DNA of 64,000 bases from Providencia rettgeri (lineage in GTDB: Bacteria > Pseudomonadota > Gammaproteobacteria > Enterobacterales > Enterobacteriaceae). Below are positions 45,206 through 56,736 of this stretch, one piece after another; position 1 is the first letter of the stretch, and each line of letters begins with the position of its first letter. The notes under the pieces are model-generated. The model had not been told where the DNA came from and made no database searches. It saw nothing but the letters and a program-made list of their open reading frames with translations. The translations under genes were made by a program, and so were the position numbers. The stretch lies in NCBI RefSeq assembly GCF_041075285.1, contig NZ_CP163512.1:1550001-1614000 (forward strand), read 5' to 3'.

Positions 45206-45562
45206 GTTTACCCCCTGATGACTTAGGTAACAGTAGGTTGGATAGGTTTTGAAAACAAACTAGGAAAATCAACTCATTGATTTTCGCCTAATAACACAAA
45301 GTGGGAAAAAACACGTTTTTTTCCCACTTGATTAATAACCTCATCCCCTGATAACGACTGTGTTTAAGGGATTTTTTATGTTTATTTAACTTAATATCAA
45401 GCCAAGAATATGTAAAGTTTACAAAATCATTATATTTGCTGTTAAAACCATTTGAAGCACCGTCAAAAAATGGGTTTATTTTAAATATGCTTGTTGCCTT
45501 ATAATAAGACTTAGCAGCCAATTCAATCTGTTATTGAATAAAAATTTTGTAAACCATCTATC
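45206..45562. other. Intergenic gap after the ABC-F gene holding repeat copy B
   Basis: No supported gene. The first 125 bp hold copy B of the repeat family, whose end hairpin may terminate the ABC-F transcript. A 77-codon minus-strand frame has no ribosome site and overlaps the repeat. Confidence 0.5.
45228..45330 (+). repeat. Intergenic repeat family, copy B (with terminator-like hairpin)
   Basis: The copy begins AGGTTGGATAGGTTTTGAAA, passes an inner GGAAAATCAACTCATTGATTTTC palindrome-like segment, and ends with AAGTGGGAAAAAA then TTTTTTTCCCACTT, a long stem with an ACACG loop. It lies 22 bp after the ABC-F stop. Confidence 0.65.
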
Positions 45563-45763
45563 TTAATATTTGATTTTCTGTTTTTTCGCACGCTTAAAAT
45601 AAGACGTTGGTACATTTGGGCAAACGACTTCTTTAAATTTTGCATCCTGCTTACCATTTTCTTCAATTTCATCTTGTGGCAAGGTTTTATCCTGTGCTGT
45701 TTTATGATTATCTGTCATATATAAGTGCTCTTTTACTTGAATAATATCGTTAGTTTTTGCCAT
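45563..45763 (-). CDS. Small unrecognised protein, translationally coupled to the PadR gene
   Basis: The 66-residue frame begins MAKTNDIIQVKEHLYMTDNH and is rich in charged residues with a basic end (FKRAKKQKIKY). Its ATG lies inside the 3' end of the PadR gene (14-nt overlap) and is preceded by GGAAGGA at 7 nt, which supports real, coupled translation. I do not recognise a domain. It may be a small accessory to the PadR regulon. Confidence 0.5.
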   Translation of the reverse strand: MAKTNDIIQVKEHLYMTDNHKTAQDKTLPQDEIEENGKQDAKFKEVVCPNVPTSYFKRAKKQKIKY

Positions 45764-46307
45764 TTAATTTTCCTTCCATCACTAATGCTGCGTTAACTTC
45801 CTCTATCCGTTCAACCGCTCTATTAATGATTTCAACGACTTTCGCCGATTCCTCTTTGCTTAATTGCTGTAAAACAATTTTATGTCTTAACAGGGATTTA
45901 AATTTATCCACTGCACACTCAATTTCATTAGCAAATTGATTACCCGCCTTAAGTTCTTGTGCATAGTTTAACTTTAGTCTAACTTCAGCCAAAATATCTG
46001 CTTTTGATAGTAAAAAACACCGACCTTCAGGTGTAATAGTAAAACACTTACGCCCTTTATCGTTTTCTTTTCCCGCAATAATAAAGCCTAGCTCTTCTAA
46101 TAACGTTAACGTGGGGTAAATAACACCCGGGCTTGGGCAGTAAAAACCTGCTGTTTCCTCAGAAATTCTTTTGATCAGCTCATAGCCGTAATTTATTCCC
46201 CCGGTCAGTAAGTGCAGAATGTATATTCTTAACTGCTTAGGGTTAAACATTCGACTCAAGCCCTTGCCGTTACATAAACAAGGATCAGGTTGTTGCGCGT
46301 TTGCCAT
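45750..46307 (-). CDS. PadR family regulator, NfeR/YqjI-like
   Basis: The 185-residue protein has a PadR winged helix: LRIYILHLLTGGINYGYELIKRISEETAGFYCPSPGVIYPTLTLLEELGFI. The IYPTLxxLEE signature and the region YGYELIK...YxPSPGVIYPTL match E. coli YqjI (NfeR), a nickel/iron-responsive repressor. A short Cys-containing N-terminus (PDPCLCNGKG) replaces YqjI's long His/Cys-rich tail, so metal sensing is possible but reduced. Palindromes lie just upstream. Confidence 0.85.
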   Translation of the reverse strand: MANAQQPDPCLCNGKGLSRMFNPKQLRIYILHLLTGGINYGYELIKRISEETAGFYCPSPGVIYPTLTLLEELGFIIAGKENDKGRKCFTITPEGRCFLLSKADILAEVRLKLNYAQELKAGNQFANEIECAVDKFKSLLRHKIVLQQLSKEESAKVVEIINRAVERIEEVNAALVMEGKLNGKN

Positions 46308-46324
46308 TCAAATTCTCAGTGGTT

Positions 46325-46396
46325 GTTTTGATATCAAAACCGATATATCGAATATAATAGTCACTTTTACGAAAAACACCAGCTTTAGATATATCT
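46325..46396. promoter_or_regulatory. Palindrome cluster upstream of the PadR gene (candidate operator)
   Basis: Three perfect palindromes occur in 72 bp: GTTTTGATATCAAAAC (46325-46340), CGATATATCG (46341-46350) and AGATATATCT (46387-46396). GATATA/TATATC-type repeats are known for NfeR/YqjI operators, so autoregulation is plausible. Confidence 0.5.
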
Positions 46397-46512
46397 GTTT
46401 TTGTGCATAATGTGCTAATGATAATCATTCTTAGTTGGATTATACGCATTGAAAAAACAGAAATCAGTGATTATTGTGCTGTAAATTATCTGAATCACTT
46501 GATTCTGAACAT

Positions 46513-46539
46513 AAAAAAACCAGTCAGTTAGACTGGTTT
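46513..46539 (-). terminator. Terminator of the tyrDC-tyrP operon
   Basis: AAACCAGTC and GACTGGTTT form a 9-bp stem around a 5-nt loop, followed by T-rich sequence on the minus strand, 18 bp after the tyrP stop. Confidence 0.75.
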
Positions 46540-46556
46540 ATCTTACAAGGTCGTTA

Positions 46557-47765
46557 TTAACCGATATCAGGCAAGATGTTAAAAACAATACCAAGTTGAA
46601 CACCAATCACGATAATTCCACATAAAAAGACGATCAGTAGACCAATGGAACCACCTAATACTTGATAGCGGCGTTGATTCAGTGCGCGGGACTTAAATGC
46701 CATAGCACTTGGCAATAATAACGCAAGAATTGATAAGGCTATGGCTGCATACCCCAGTGCCATAACAAAACCTTTCGGGTAAAATAATGCAAATATTAAT
46801 GGCGGGCCAAACGTCAATAACCCCGTTTGCAGTCGCCCTGCCGCATTATCCTGTCGTTTAAATAAATCGGCTAAAAAGTCAAATAAGCCTAATGCAACGC
46901 CTAAAAATGAGGTAGCTAGTGCCAAACTCATAAACATTTGAGCGACTAATTCAGTACGACCTGATTGTGCAACATCTTTAATCGCATCTAATAAGCCATT
47001 AAGCCCTGCATTTTCCGCCAAAATCCCGACAAACGTTGTGGTACCAATACTCCCCAATGTAGCAATCTGCCATAAAATATAAGCAATAAGAGGAATAGCA
47101 CTACCAATAATAAAGATAATTCGCAGTCTTTTAACGTCTCCCCCCATATATTTCACAATACTCGGCACACTACCGTGAAAACCAAACGACGTAAAAAATA
47201 CAGGGATCGCAGATAAAATCAGGACTTTCTCAGTTGGCTCAGACAATAAATTTTGTTGTTCTACGTGTGGCATCATTAATGCCAAAATAATAACCAAGAA
47301 AATGATTTTTGCAGTGAATAGTATGCGGTTAATAAAATCTACTGATGAAGTACCAAAACACACGACACCACCACCAATAATTGTAAAGAGTATAATGCCC
47401 ATCCAATCCGCCATTTCAACTGCAAAACTGCTTTTTAGATTTGACGTAATAATTTCACCAGCCCCACTCACATAAGCCGCAGTTAACGCATACATAAGGA
47501 ACATCATGCTAAAACCAGTAATAAATTTACCGCCGGCCCCTAAATAGCGTTGTGCCACACTGCCAATCCCGTCCTCATGGGACTCATGCTGGTAAACTTC
47601 CACCAAGAGCAGCGCGGTATAGCACATCAACGCCCACAGCGCTAAGAGCATCGCTAAACTAACTAAAAAACCGTTACCTGCCGCAGCAATTGGCATTGCT
47701 AGCATCCCAGCACCAATTGTCGTACCTGCAACAATAAAAACACTACCCAATGTGCGATTTTTCAT
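46557..47765 (-). CDS. tyrP: Tyrosine/aromatic amino-acid transporter (TyrP-like)
   Basis: The 402-residue, eleven-helix protein belongs to the hydroxy/aromatic amino acid permease family. It begins [27 protein letters not shown] and contains [18 protein letters not shown]. coli TyrP (403 residues) is closest by layout. Beside the tyrosine decarboxylase gene (17-bp gap), it probably imports tyrosine and may exchange it for tyramine. Confidence 0.88.
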   Translation of the reverse strand: MKNRTLGSVFIVAGTTIGAGMLAMPIAAAGNGFLVSLAMLLALWALMCYTALLLVEVYQHESHEDGIGSVAQRYLGAGGKFITGFSMMFLMYALTAAYVSGAGEIITSNLKSSFAVEMADWMGIILFTIIGGGVVCFGTSSVDFINRILFTAKIIFLVIILALMMPHVEQQNLLSEPTEKVLILSAIPVFFTSFGFHGSVPSIVKYMGGDVKRLRIIFIIGSAIPLIAYILWQIATLGSIGTTTFVGILAENAGLNGLLDAIKDVAQSGRTELVAQMFMSLALATSFLGVALGLFDFLADLFKRQDNAAGRLQTGLLTFGPPLIFALFYPKGFVMALGYAAIALSILALLLPSAMAFKSRALNQRRYQVLGGSIGLLIVFLCGIIVIGVQLGIVFNILPDIG

Positions 47766-47782
47766 ATTGAGATCCTAACAAA

Positions 47783-49726
47783 TTAATAAGAGGATAATTT
47801 ATAATTGGAATGCGTAATTTTGTTTTCTTCATCAATGAGTTGTTGTAGTTTTTCTTCGAAAATAGCGGTTAATGCGTCCCAATAATTTTCAAAGTACAGC
47901 TTGTCACGCAGGCAATGAGTCATAACCGCGGCGCGTAAAATATACACAGACCGAACCTTATGCCACTCACTATCAGCAAAGTTAGCATCTCGACACAAAC
48001 TCAATGGATTATCACCGTATTCCTCATAGGTTAATGACGTCGATGAGGTTAAAAAGTTATTTGAATATGTTCGACCCGCCGCATAGGAACACATTTCATA
48101 CAGGCGTTTATTTAAACGATTTTGTTTTTCTAAGGAAGGATTACCTAATTCGCGGAACATAAAGTTAATCATGTGAAAATCAGGTGAAGGCATCGCTATC
48201 ATTGTAAATTTGCGCCCATCAATATGGAATGGCTGACATTGATTTATCTTTTCAATCATCCAATTCGCGGTTGTGATCCCCGCGGCGAGCACTTTGCCAT
48301 ACCCTAAAAAGTTCAATGGCACTAACCGATGTGCAGCCCAAACAGCAGCTGCCGTTGCGCCCGCTTTTGAGCCCTCCATTATCGATGAGCCTAAAACCAC
48401 ATTTTGCAGTTTGTCTGATTTGCGATGTTTTTCCTGAACTTCTTCAAACACATATGCTGCATGATATGAGATCAAATCAACAATGCGCTTATCTTTCATG
48501 CAAATGGCACCAGCTGCATAGGGGATAAAACCTACTTTGTGAGGGTCAACCGTAATGGAATCAACTTGGTTTAGCGCTTTAAAGCTTTCATAAACGTCAG
48601 CTTTTGGCCAGATAACATCTTTCGGAAAAATACCTTCATCGTGATAACGTTGAACAAGGGCATCATATTCCATAAACTGATTGTTCTCATCACGGAACAT
48701 TGCGCAAGCGTAACCGGCATAGGCCGCATCAACATGCACATAAAAAGATACGCCGTATCGCTCCTCACAATCACGACGCAAATCAATAACCGCTTTCACA
48801 TTATCAATGGCACCCGTTTCTGTGGTACCGACAACCGCAACCACCGCTAAAATTGGTTCACCTTGTTCTATAAGGGAAAATACGGTTTCACGCATTTTTT
48901 GTACATCAGTACGGTAACTAGCATCTACAGGTAGCTGCACAATATTTTGTTGCCCAAGCCCCAAAATATCCATCGCCTTCATCCAAGAGTAGTGTTTAGA
49001 TTGCGGTACTAATAACTTACCCAGTTTATGCTGTGGTATTCCAACACCACGAGCAGTTAATGCCCTAATCTCCTCAAAGATATTTAGTTTTTTTAGTTCA
49101 TCAATAAGTTCTAAAACGACAACCACGGGTAAATTAAGCAATTCTTGCTCTGATTTGCCAATCAGTAAATGCTTGGATTTTTCATGTTGGGCAATGGCTA
49201 GCGGTAAACTTTTCAGGTTTCTTGCAACCCATAACCCTTCATAATTAGCAACCGTTCCTCCCGATGTGATATGACCCCATGATTGCCCCACATCAAAACC
49301 AAACATACTACACAAATCTAAACCTGCCTCTATTTCTAAGGTGGTAGTCGTCGGTGATGCTTCTTGGGTACAATTATTAGGGTTGTACATCATCGCCATC
49401 ACATAGGCGAGATTTGAAACCATGAGTGTATCCGCGTTCATATGACCCATATAACGTGGAGAGAACCAGGGTACAGACGTACTTTTTAACTTTGAAGATA
49501 GTTGATTGAGGATACTTTCGGTTCGATACAGCGTATCTCTGTATTCTGGCTCATAGCGGTCAACAGCGGTAATATGCTCAGGATCTTCCGGATGATAGCT
49601 TGAACGCCAATGCATATGTTCTGTAACAGAATATTCCATCATCTCTTTAAAAAAAACTGCATTTTCAGATTTTGGACCTAAAAAAAGTGCATCCACATTC
49701 ATTTTTGAATTGTTAAAATTATTCAT
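47783..49726 (-). CDS. tyrDC: Tyrosine decarboxylase
   Basis: The 647-residue PLP enzyme follows bacterial tyrosine decarboxylases: SPRYMGHMNADTLMVSNLAY, an N-terminal substrate region, HVDAAYAGYA (Asp333 pairs with the cofactor), and DPHKVGF with the PLP lysine at residue 397. The length and motifs match group II decarboxylases (Enterococcus TyrDC). It converts tyrosine to tyramine and CO2, consuming a proton. Start ATG with AAGGTG upstream. It is the first gene of an operon with tyrP. The pair is known in Providencia and has been linked to tyramine production in nematode guts. Confidence 0.93.
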   Translation of the reverse strand: MNNFNNSKMNVDALFLGPKSENAVFFKEMMEYSVTEHMHWRSSYHPEDPEHITAVDRYEPEYRDTLYRTESILNQLSSKLKSTSVPWFSPRYMGHMNADTLMVSNLAYVMAMMYNPNNCTQEASPTTTTLEIEAGLDLCSMFGFDVGQSWGHITSGGTVANYEGLWVARNLKSLPLAIAQHEKSKHLLIGKSEQELLNLPVVVVLELIDELKKLNIFEEIRALTARGVGIPQHKLGKLLVPQSKHYSWMKAMDILGLGQQNIVQLPVDASYRTDVQKMRETVFSLIEQGEPILAVVAVVGTTETGAIDNVKAVIDLRRDCEERYGVSFYVHVDAAYAGYACAMFRDENNQFMEYDALVQRYHDEGIFPKDVIWPKADVYESFKALNQVDSITVDPHKVGFIPYAAGAICMKDKRIVDLISYHAAYVFEEVQEKHRKSDKLQNVVLGSSIMEGSKAGATAAAVWAAHRLVPLNFLGYGKVLAAGITTANWMIEKINQCQPFHIDGRKFTMIAMPSPDFHMINFMFRELGNPSLEKQNRLNKRLYEMCSYAAGRTYSNNFLTSSTSLTYEEYGDNPLSLCRDANFADSEWHKVRSVYILRAAVMTHCLRDKLYFENYWDALTAIFEEKLQQLIDEENKITHSNYKLSSY

Positions 49727-50130
49727 TTTACCACACCTTCAAATTACAATTAATTAACATTAATTGTACTTAAGTTTATTCACTTAATATCATTGGAAAG
49801 TGCATAACGGATTGTGTTTATATAAAAGATATCAATATATTAATGATGTACATTTAAAAATATCATTTAAGTATTATTTATTGATAAACAAGCCGTTAAT
49901 GGCCAACTTGCTTATAGGTATAATCCATTTTTATTTAATTATTAACAAACTAATCATAATTTTGTTTGGAATTGTGGGCGGGCACAAAAAATCAAAATTT
50001 AGTTAGCTGTAAAGAGATATTTACGCTAAAAAGACTTGATAATGTAAATTTTTTGTTATAGAGAAGTGTGTTTTCACTACCCTCTTAAGAGGAATAGAAG
50101 GTAGTGATTTTTATACAAATAAATCTTCAA
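49727..50130. other. 404-bp AT-rich intergenic region between tyrDC and the QOR gene
   Basis: No supported gene. It holds the tyrDC promoter region and a hairpin at 50073-50110 (CACTACC with GGTAGTG) that may terminate the quinone oxidoreductase gene. A 68-codon plus-strand frame is low-complexity and was not accepted. Confidence 0.5.
49746..49767. promoter_or_regulatory. Perfect inverted repeat upstream of tyrDC (candidate operator)
   Basis: ACAATTAAT and ATTAATTGT form a 9-bp perfect inverted repeat around TAAC, 20 bp before the tyrDC ATG. This is an operator-sized palindrome, but very AT-rich DNA makes chance matches more likely. Confidence 0.35.
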
Positions 50131-51144
50131 TTATTTGTTTGTTAGTACTATTTTCCCGATAAGCTCACCAGATTCCATATATTCATGAGCCTCTTTCACT
50201 TTTGATAATGCATAGCATTTGTTAATTATTGGTTTAATTTTACCATTTTGCAACATTGGCCAAACTTGCGATTGAAGCTCTCTGGTTATCTGTGCTTTTT
50301 CCTCAATAGAGCGCGAGCGCATAGTTGACCCCGTATGTGTTAATCGTTTGACCATTAGAGGCATCATGTTAAGTTGCTCTGGGTTTCCTTTCATCATGCC
50401 AATTTGAATGATTCGAGCAAATTTTGCTGCGACTAAGTAATTTTTCGCCACATAATCCCCACCAATAATATCAATCACCATATCCACGCCACGTGATAAT
50501 GTGAAGGTTTTTGTCGCTTCGACAAAATCATCAGTTCGGTAGTTAATAATACAATCTGCACCTAGCGCTTTCGCTACACTTGCCTTTTCTTCTGAACCGA
50601 CAGTCGTGATCACGGTAGCACCGATAGCCTTAGCAAGTTGGATAGCCACACTACCTATTCCCGATGTTCCACCATGGATAAGGACGGTTTCATCTTCTTT
50701 CAGTTGCCCTATTTGGCACATATTTGCCCAAACTGTAAAAAGGTTTTCAGGAATAGCAGCACCTTCAATAAACGATAAATTACCAAGTGGCAATGCAATA
50801 TCTTTATGTACTAAACAATATTCGGCATAACCTCCTCCAGCCACCAAAGCACAAAGCCTGTCACCTAATTGCCAATTATCAACATCGTCCGCTTTTGCGA
50901 CAACCGTTCCAGCAATCTCCAATCCCATAATTGGGGAGGCATCAGGCGGTGGAGGGTAAGAGCCTTTTCGCTGAAAGATATCCGGACGATTAACCCCCGC
51001 CGCTTCTACTTTTACAAGTAAATATCCTGCAGAAATTCTGGGTAACGGTTTTTCAATTAATTGCAATTTTTCAGGGCCGCCCGGTTCTATAATATTGACA
51101 ACCGTCATTGCGGTTGGTAAAGGCTGCTGAACATGAGTCATCAT
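50131..51144 (-). CDS. Zinc-independent quinone oxidoreductase (PIG3/QOR-like MDR family)
   Basis: The 337-residue protein has the QOR pattern: VEAAGVNRPDIFQRKGSYPPPPDASPIMGLEIAGTV, no zinc-binding His/Cys cluster, and a Rossmann motif VLIHGGTSGIGSVAIQLAKAIGA. It is an NADPH-dependent quinone or enone reductase of the PIG3/TP53I3 branch. The ATG at 51144 (or 51141) follows AGGAG. It is divergent from fnr. Confidence 0.9.
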   Translation of the reverse strand: MMTHVQQPLPTAMTVVNIIEPGGPEKLQLIEKPLPRISAGYLLVKVEAAGVNRPDIFQRKGSYPPPPDASPIMGLEIAGTVVAKADDVDNWQLGDRLCALVAGGGYAEYCLVHKDIALPLGNLSFIEGAAIPENLFTVWANMCQIGQLKEDETVLIHGGTSGIGSVAIQLAKAIGATVITTVGSEEKASVAKALGADCIINYRTDDFVEATKTFTLSRGVDMVIDIIGGDYVAKNYLVAAKFARIIQIGMMKGNPEQLNMMPLMVKRLTHTGSTMRSRSIEEKAQITRELQSQVWPMLQNGKIKPIINKCYALSKVKEAHEYMESGELIGKIVLTNK

Positions 51145-51505
51145 GGTCTCCTTTTTGAGGCTAATTTGAAAAATTGATATTCATAAATTTATTTTTGTGT
51201 TAAATTAATGCTAATTAGTTTAATAAATCGTGCGTTAAAAATGCATTTTTAAGTATTAATTCTGATGATGATGTAAGTCATCTTTTTATTGTTTAGGTAG
51301 CAATATTTAATCTATATCAAACATAATATTTAATAATCTGCATTAATTTAGCATTTATGTCTAAAATAACTAACTTGATGCTCCCTACACATCTGGCTAT
51401 TTTGTCTAATTAGCCAACTCTGTCATATATTACTACTTACCAGCCGCCTTATCTTATGTTAAAATTGACTCATATCAATAATTTTAACTTGATTGAGCAT
51501 TTAAT
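51145..51505. other. 361-bp divergent promoter region between QOR gene and fnr
   Basis: No gene is seen. It holds both promoters and an FNR-type site at 51465. Confidence 0.55.
51465..51478 (+). promoter_or_regulatory. FNR-binding site upstream of fnr
   Basis: TTGACTCATATCAA matches the FNR consensus TTGAT-N4-ATCAA at 9 of 10 bases. It is 28 bp before the fnr ATG, as expected for FNR repressing its own gene. Confidence 0.7.
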
Positions 51506-52261
51506 ATGATCCCAGAAAAAAGAGTTGTTCGTCGCATCCAGTCTGGTGGTTGTGCAATTCATTGTCAGGACTGCAGTATTAGTCAACTTTGCATTCCTTT
51601 CACACTGAATGAACATGAACTGGATCAACTTGATAATATCATTGAACGTAAAAAACCCATTCAAAAAGGCCAAGCGCTATTTAAGGCTGGGGACGAATTA
51701 CGTTCTTTATATGCTATCCGCTCAGGCACCATTAAAAGCTACACTATAACTGAAGAAGGTGATGAGCAAATCACAGGTTTCCATTTAGCCGGTGATCTTG
51801 TTGGTTTTGATGCCATTATTCATACACAGCACCCAAGTTTCGCACAAGCACTTGAAACATCAATGGTTTGTGAAATTCCATTTGAAACGTTAGATGATTT
51901 ATCTGGCAAAATGCCTAATCTGCGTCAACAAATTATGCGTTTAATGAGTGGCGAGATTAAAGGTGATCAAGAAATGATCCTTTTATTATCCAAGAAAAAC
52001 GCAGAAGAGCGATTAGCGGCATTTATTCTTAATCTATCTCATCGTTTCGCTGAACGTGGTTTTTCACCAAGAGAATTTAGATTAACCATGACCCGTGGTG
52101 ATATCGGTAATTATCTCGGTTTAACGGTTGAAACCATCAGCCGTCTATTAGGTCGATTCCAAAAAAGTGGTATGCTTAGCGTTAAAGGTAAGTACATCAC
52201 AATTGAAGATATGGCTAAACTGACTGATATTGCAGGTAAAGTTTCAGCTATCACTTGCTAA
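51506..52261 (+). CDS. fnr: Fumarate/nitrate reduction regulator Fnr
   Basis: The 251-residue protein is nearly identical in layout to E. coli Fnr. Cys20, Cys23 and Cys29 lie in [16 protein letters not shown] and Cys122 in SMVCEIP; they hold the [4Fe-4S] cluster. The C-terminal helix-turn-helix has [17 protein letters not shown] with the DNA-contact E-SR. It is an oxygen-sensing activator/repressor. An FNR site lies upstream and a strong terminator downstream. Confidence 0.98.
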   Translation: MIPEKRVVRRIQSGGCAIHCQDCSISQLCIPFTLNEHELDQLDNIIERKKPIQKGQALFKAGDELRSLYAIRSGTIKSYTITEEGDEQITGFHLAGDLVGFDAIIHTQHPSFAQALETSMVCEIPFETLDDLSGKMPNLRQQIMRLMSGEIKGDQEMILLLSKKNAEERLAAFILNLSHRFAERGFSPREFRLTMTRGDIGNYLGLTVETISRLLGRFQKSGMLSVKGKYITIEDMAKLTDIAGKVSAITC

Positions 52262-52268
52262 CATCCCC

Positions 52269-52310
52269 AAACGGATCACATTAATCGTGATCCGTTTTCG
52301 TTTTTTTTTC
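52269..52310 (+). terminator. Terminator of fnr
   Basis: ACGGATCAC and GTGATCCGT make a 9-bp stem around ATTAATC, followed by TTTTCG and a long T tract. Confidence 0.85.
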
Positions 52311-52386
52311 CAGATTTCTTGCCTATTTAACGCCAATATCTTAGTTTATCTATATGGAAATATCCGTGTATCGAGAGGATTTCAAT

Positions 52387-53334
52387 ATGGCAAACTATAA
52401 AAACCTGCTAGTTGCAATTGACCCAAATCAGGATGATCAACCTGCATTAAGACGTGCTGTCTACATCGTGCAGCGTAATGGTGGACGGATAAAAGCATTT
52501 TTACCCATCTATGATTTATCTTATGACATGACAACGTTACTCTCCCCCGAAGAGCGTAACGCCATGCGTAAAGGTGTAATCAGCCAAAAAGCGGCGTGGA
52601 TTAAACAGCAAGCCCATTTTTACCTCGAAGCAGGTATTGATATCGAAATTAAAGTCATTTGGCATAACAAGCCTTATGAGGCCATTATTCAAGAAGTTAT
52701 TAGTGGTGAACACGATTTGCTGTTAAAAATGGCGCACCAAACAGATAATTTCGAATCCATTATCTTCACCCCTCTAGATTGGCATTTACTCCGAAAATGC
52801 CCTTGCCCAGTTTGGATGGTAAAAGATAAAGTCTGGCCCGATCACGGTTCTGTCGTGGTGGCCGTTAACTTATCAAATGAAGAATCCTACCATGACGACT
52901 TAAATATTAAGTTAGTCGAAAAAACACGCGATTTGGCCACGCGCATTATTAAGGAACAAGAAATCCATCTTGTCAGTGCCTACCCTGTCGCGCCAATGAA
53001 TATTGCCATTGAGCTCCCTGATTTTGACCCAAGCCTATACAATAATGCCCTGCGCGGTCAGCATTTGATTGCGATGAAAGAGTTAAGGCAACGATTCAGC
53101 ATCGATGAAAAATATACTCACGTGCGTGAAGGGTTGCCGGAAAAAATTATCCCCGAAATGTGTGAGGAATTACATGCAGGTGTAGTTGTGCTCGGTATTT
53201 TAGGCCGTACAGGTTTATCCGCCGCATTCTTAGGAAACACTGCTGAACATGTGATTGATAAACTCAAATGTGACTTGCTAGCAATCAAACCTGATGGATT
53301 TGTTTGTCCTGTTAATGCCGCTGATGATGATTAA
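52387..53334 (+). CDS. uspE: Tandem universal stress protein UspE
   Basis: The 315-residue protein has two Usp domains in tandem, as in E. coli Usp[28 protein letters not shown] at the start and [39 protein letters not shown] at the end, with the ATP-binding GRTG-x9-GNTAE-type motif in the second domain. It supports stress resistance. The ATG at 52387 with GAGAGGA upstream is preferred to the longer frame at 52354. It follows fnr, as in E. coli. Confidence 0.96.
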   Translation: MANYKNLLVAIDPNQDDQPALRRAVYIVQRNGGRIKAFLPIYDLSYDMTTLLSPEERNAMRKGVISQKAAWIKQQAHFYLEAGIDIEIKVIWHNKPYEAIIQEVISGEHDLLLKMAHQTDNFESIIFTPLDWHLLRKCPCPVWMVKDKVWPDHGSVVVAVNLSNEESYHDDLNIKLVEKTRDLATRIIKEQEIHLVSAYPVAPMNIAIELPDFDPSLYNNALRGQHLIAMKELRQRFSIDEKYTHVREGLPEKIIPEMCEELHAGVVVLGILGRTGLSAAFLGNTAEHVIDKLKCDLLAIKPDGFVCPVNAADDD

Positions 53335-53363
53335 TCTGTCATCTAAACTATGAATAATGAAAA

Positions 53364-53394
53364 ATGGGGTTACTGGCATAAGCCAATAACCCCA
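53364..53394. terminator. Bidirectional terminator between uspE and pntB
   Basis: ATGGGGTTACTGGC pairs with GCCAATAACCCCAT with one mismatch around ATAA. It lies between the convergent genes. Confidence 0.75.
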
Positions 53395-53418
53395 TAATGC
53401 GTTCTAAATACTCATCAA

Positions 53419-54810
53419 TTACAATGCGCGTAAAATAGCATCAACGCTGTCTTTAGCATCACCAAACAACATTTGGGTGTTTTCTTTAAAGAATAATGGG
53501 TTTTGCACACCTGCATATCCCGTATTCATCGAACGTTTGAACACCACCACATTATTGGCTTTCCAAACTTCCAGCACTGGCATACCCGCAATTGGGCTGT
53601 TTGGATCTTCTTGTGCTGCTGGGTTAACCGTATCGTTCGCCCCAATCACCAATACAGTATCAGTATCAGAGAAATCGTCATTAATTTCATCCATTTCCAA
53701 CACAATATCATAAGGGACTTTTGCTTCTGCTAATAATACGTTCATATGGCCGGGTAAACGCCCTGCAACCGGATGAATACCAAAACGCACATTAATACCG
53801 CGTTCGCGCAGTTTGGTAGTAATATCAGCAACGGGATATTGGGCTTGTGCAACCGCCATACCATAGCCCGGCGTGATGATCACCGATGTCGAATTTTTCA
53901 ACATTTCGGCGACTTCTTCAGCGGTACTTTCTCGGTATTCACCGACTTCCTCTTCTGCACCTGTTGAAGAACCATCTGTACCAAAGCCCCCGGCTATCAC
54001 ACTGAGAAATGAACGGTTCATCGCCTTACACATAATGTAAGACAGAATAGCACCAGATGAGCCGACTAACGCCCCTGTGACAATCAGCAAGTCATTGCTT
54101 AACATGAAACCTGCTGCTGCCGCTGCCCAACCTGAATAGGAGTTCAGCATCGAAACGACCACTGGCATATCTGCACCACCGATAGAGGCCACTAAGTGCC
54201 AACCAAAGGCTAATGCAATTACCGTCATGATTAACATTAAGAAAACCTGCAAACCAACGCTCTGCGTCTTAACGAAAATCACTAATAGAATAAATGAAAT
54301 AGCCAGCGCAGCTAGGTTTAATTTATGGCGGTTTGGCAGCATCATCGGTTTAGATGACATTTTTCCTGACAATTTACCATAAGCCACAACTGACCCTGTA
54401 AAGGTGACCGCACCGATGAAGATACCAAGGAAAACTTCTGTTAAATGAATATTTTCCATCACAACATCAGTGTAAGTCTCACTTGCGATAAAACTATTGA
54501 AACCAACTAATACTGCCGCTAAACCGACGAAGCTATGTAAAATAGCAACCAGCTCTGGCATTTCGGTCATTTCAACTTTTTTCGCTAAACGAATACCAAT
54601 AACAGCGCCAATAACCATCGCAATGATCATCCAGCCCACATTGGCACTGTGAGGCCCTAAAATGGTGGCAATAAGCGCAATTGCCATACCAATCACGCCA
54701 TAAGTGTTCCCACGTTGAGAACTTTCATGACGTGATAGCCCTGCTAGGCTGAAAATAAATAGGATAGCAGCAACAATATACGCTGCTGTCACAATTCCAC
54801 TCGACAACAT
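53419..54810 (-). CDS. pntB: NAD(P) transhydrogenase subunit beta
   Basis: The 463-residue protein has about nine membrane helices followed by the cytoplasmic NADP(H)-binding domain ([21 protein letters not shown] and [23 protein letters not shown]). It forms the proton-translocating transhydrogenase with PntA. Its start is 10 bp after the pntA stop, as in E. coli. Confidence 0.97.
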   Translation of the reverse strand: MLSSGIVTAAYIVAAILFIFSLAGLSRHESSQRGNTYGVIGMAIALIATILGPHSANVGWMIIAMVIGAVIGIRLAKKVEMTEMPELVAILHSFVGLAAVLVGFNSFIASETYTDVVMENIHLTEVFLGIFIGAVTFTGSVVAYGKLSGKMSSKPMMLPNRHKLNLAALAISFILLVIFVKTQSVGLQVFLMLIMTVIALAFGWHLVASIGGADMPVVVSMLNSYSGWAAAAAGFMLSNDLLIVTGALVGSSGAILSYIMCKAMNRSFLSVIAGGFGTDGSSTGAEEEVGEYRESTAEEVAEMLKNSTSVIITPGYGMAVAQAQYPVADITTKLRERGINVRFGIHPVAGRLPGHMNVLLAEAKVPYDIVLEMDEINDDFSDTDTVLVIGANDTVNPAAQEDPNSPIAGMPVLEVWKANNVVVFKRSMNTGYAGVQNPLFFKENTQMLFGDAKDSVDAILRAL

Positions 54811-54820
54811 AAGTTACCCC

Positions 54821-56736
<1,916 letters not shown>

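Noticed and set aside
45288..45521. 77-codon minus-strand ORF downstream of the ABC-F gene
   Set aside because: It begins at a TTG with no ribosome site, and its 3' part overlaps repeat copy B. Parts such as FKINPFFDGASNGF look protein-like, so it could be a fragment, but support is too weak.
49800..50006. 68-codon plus-strand ORF between tyrDC and the QOR gene
   Set aside because: The translation is a low-complexity Ile/Leu/Lys/Tyr-rich string in very AT-rich DNA, with no ribosome site or recognised domain.
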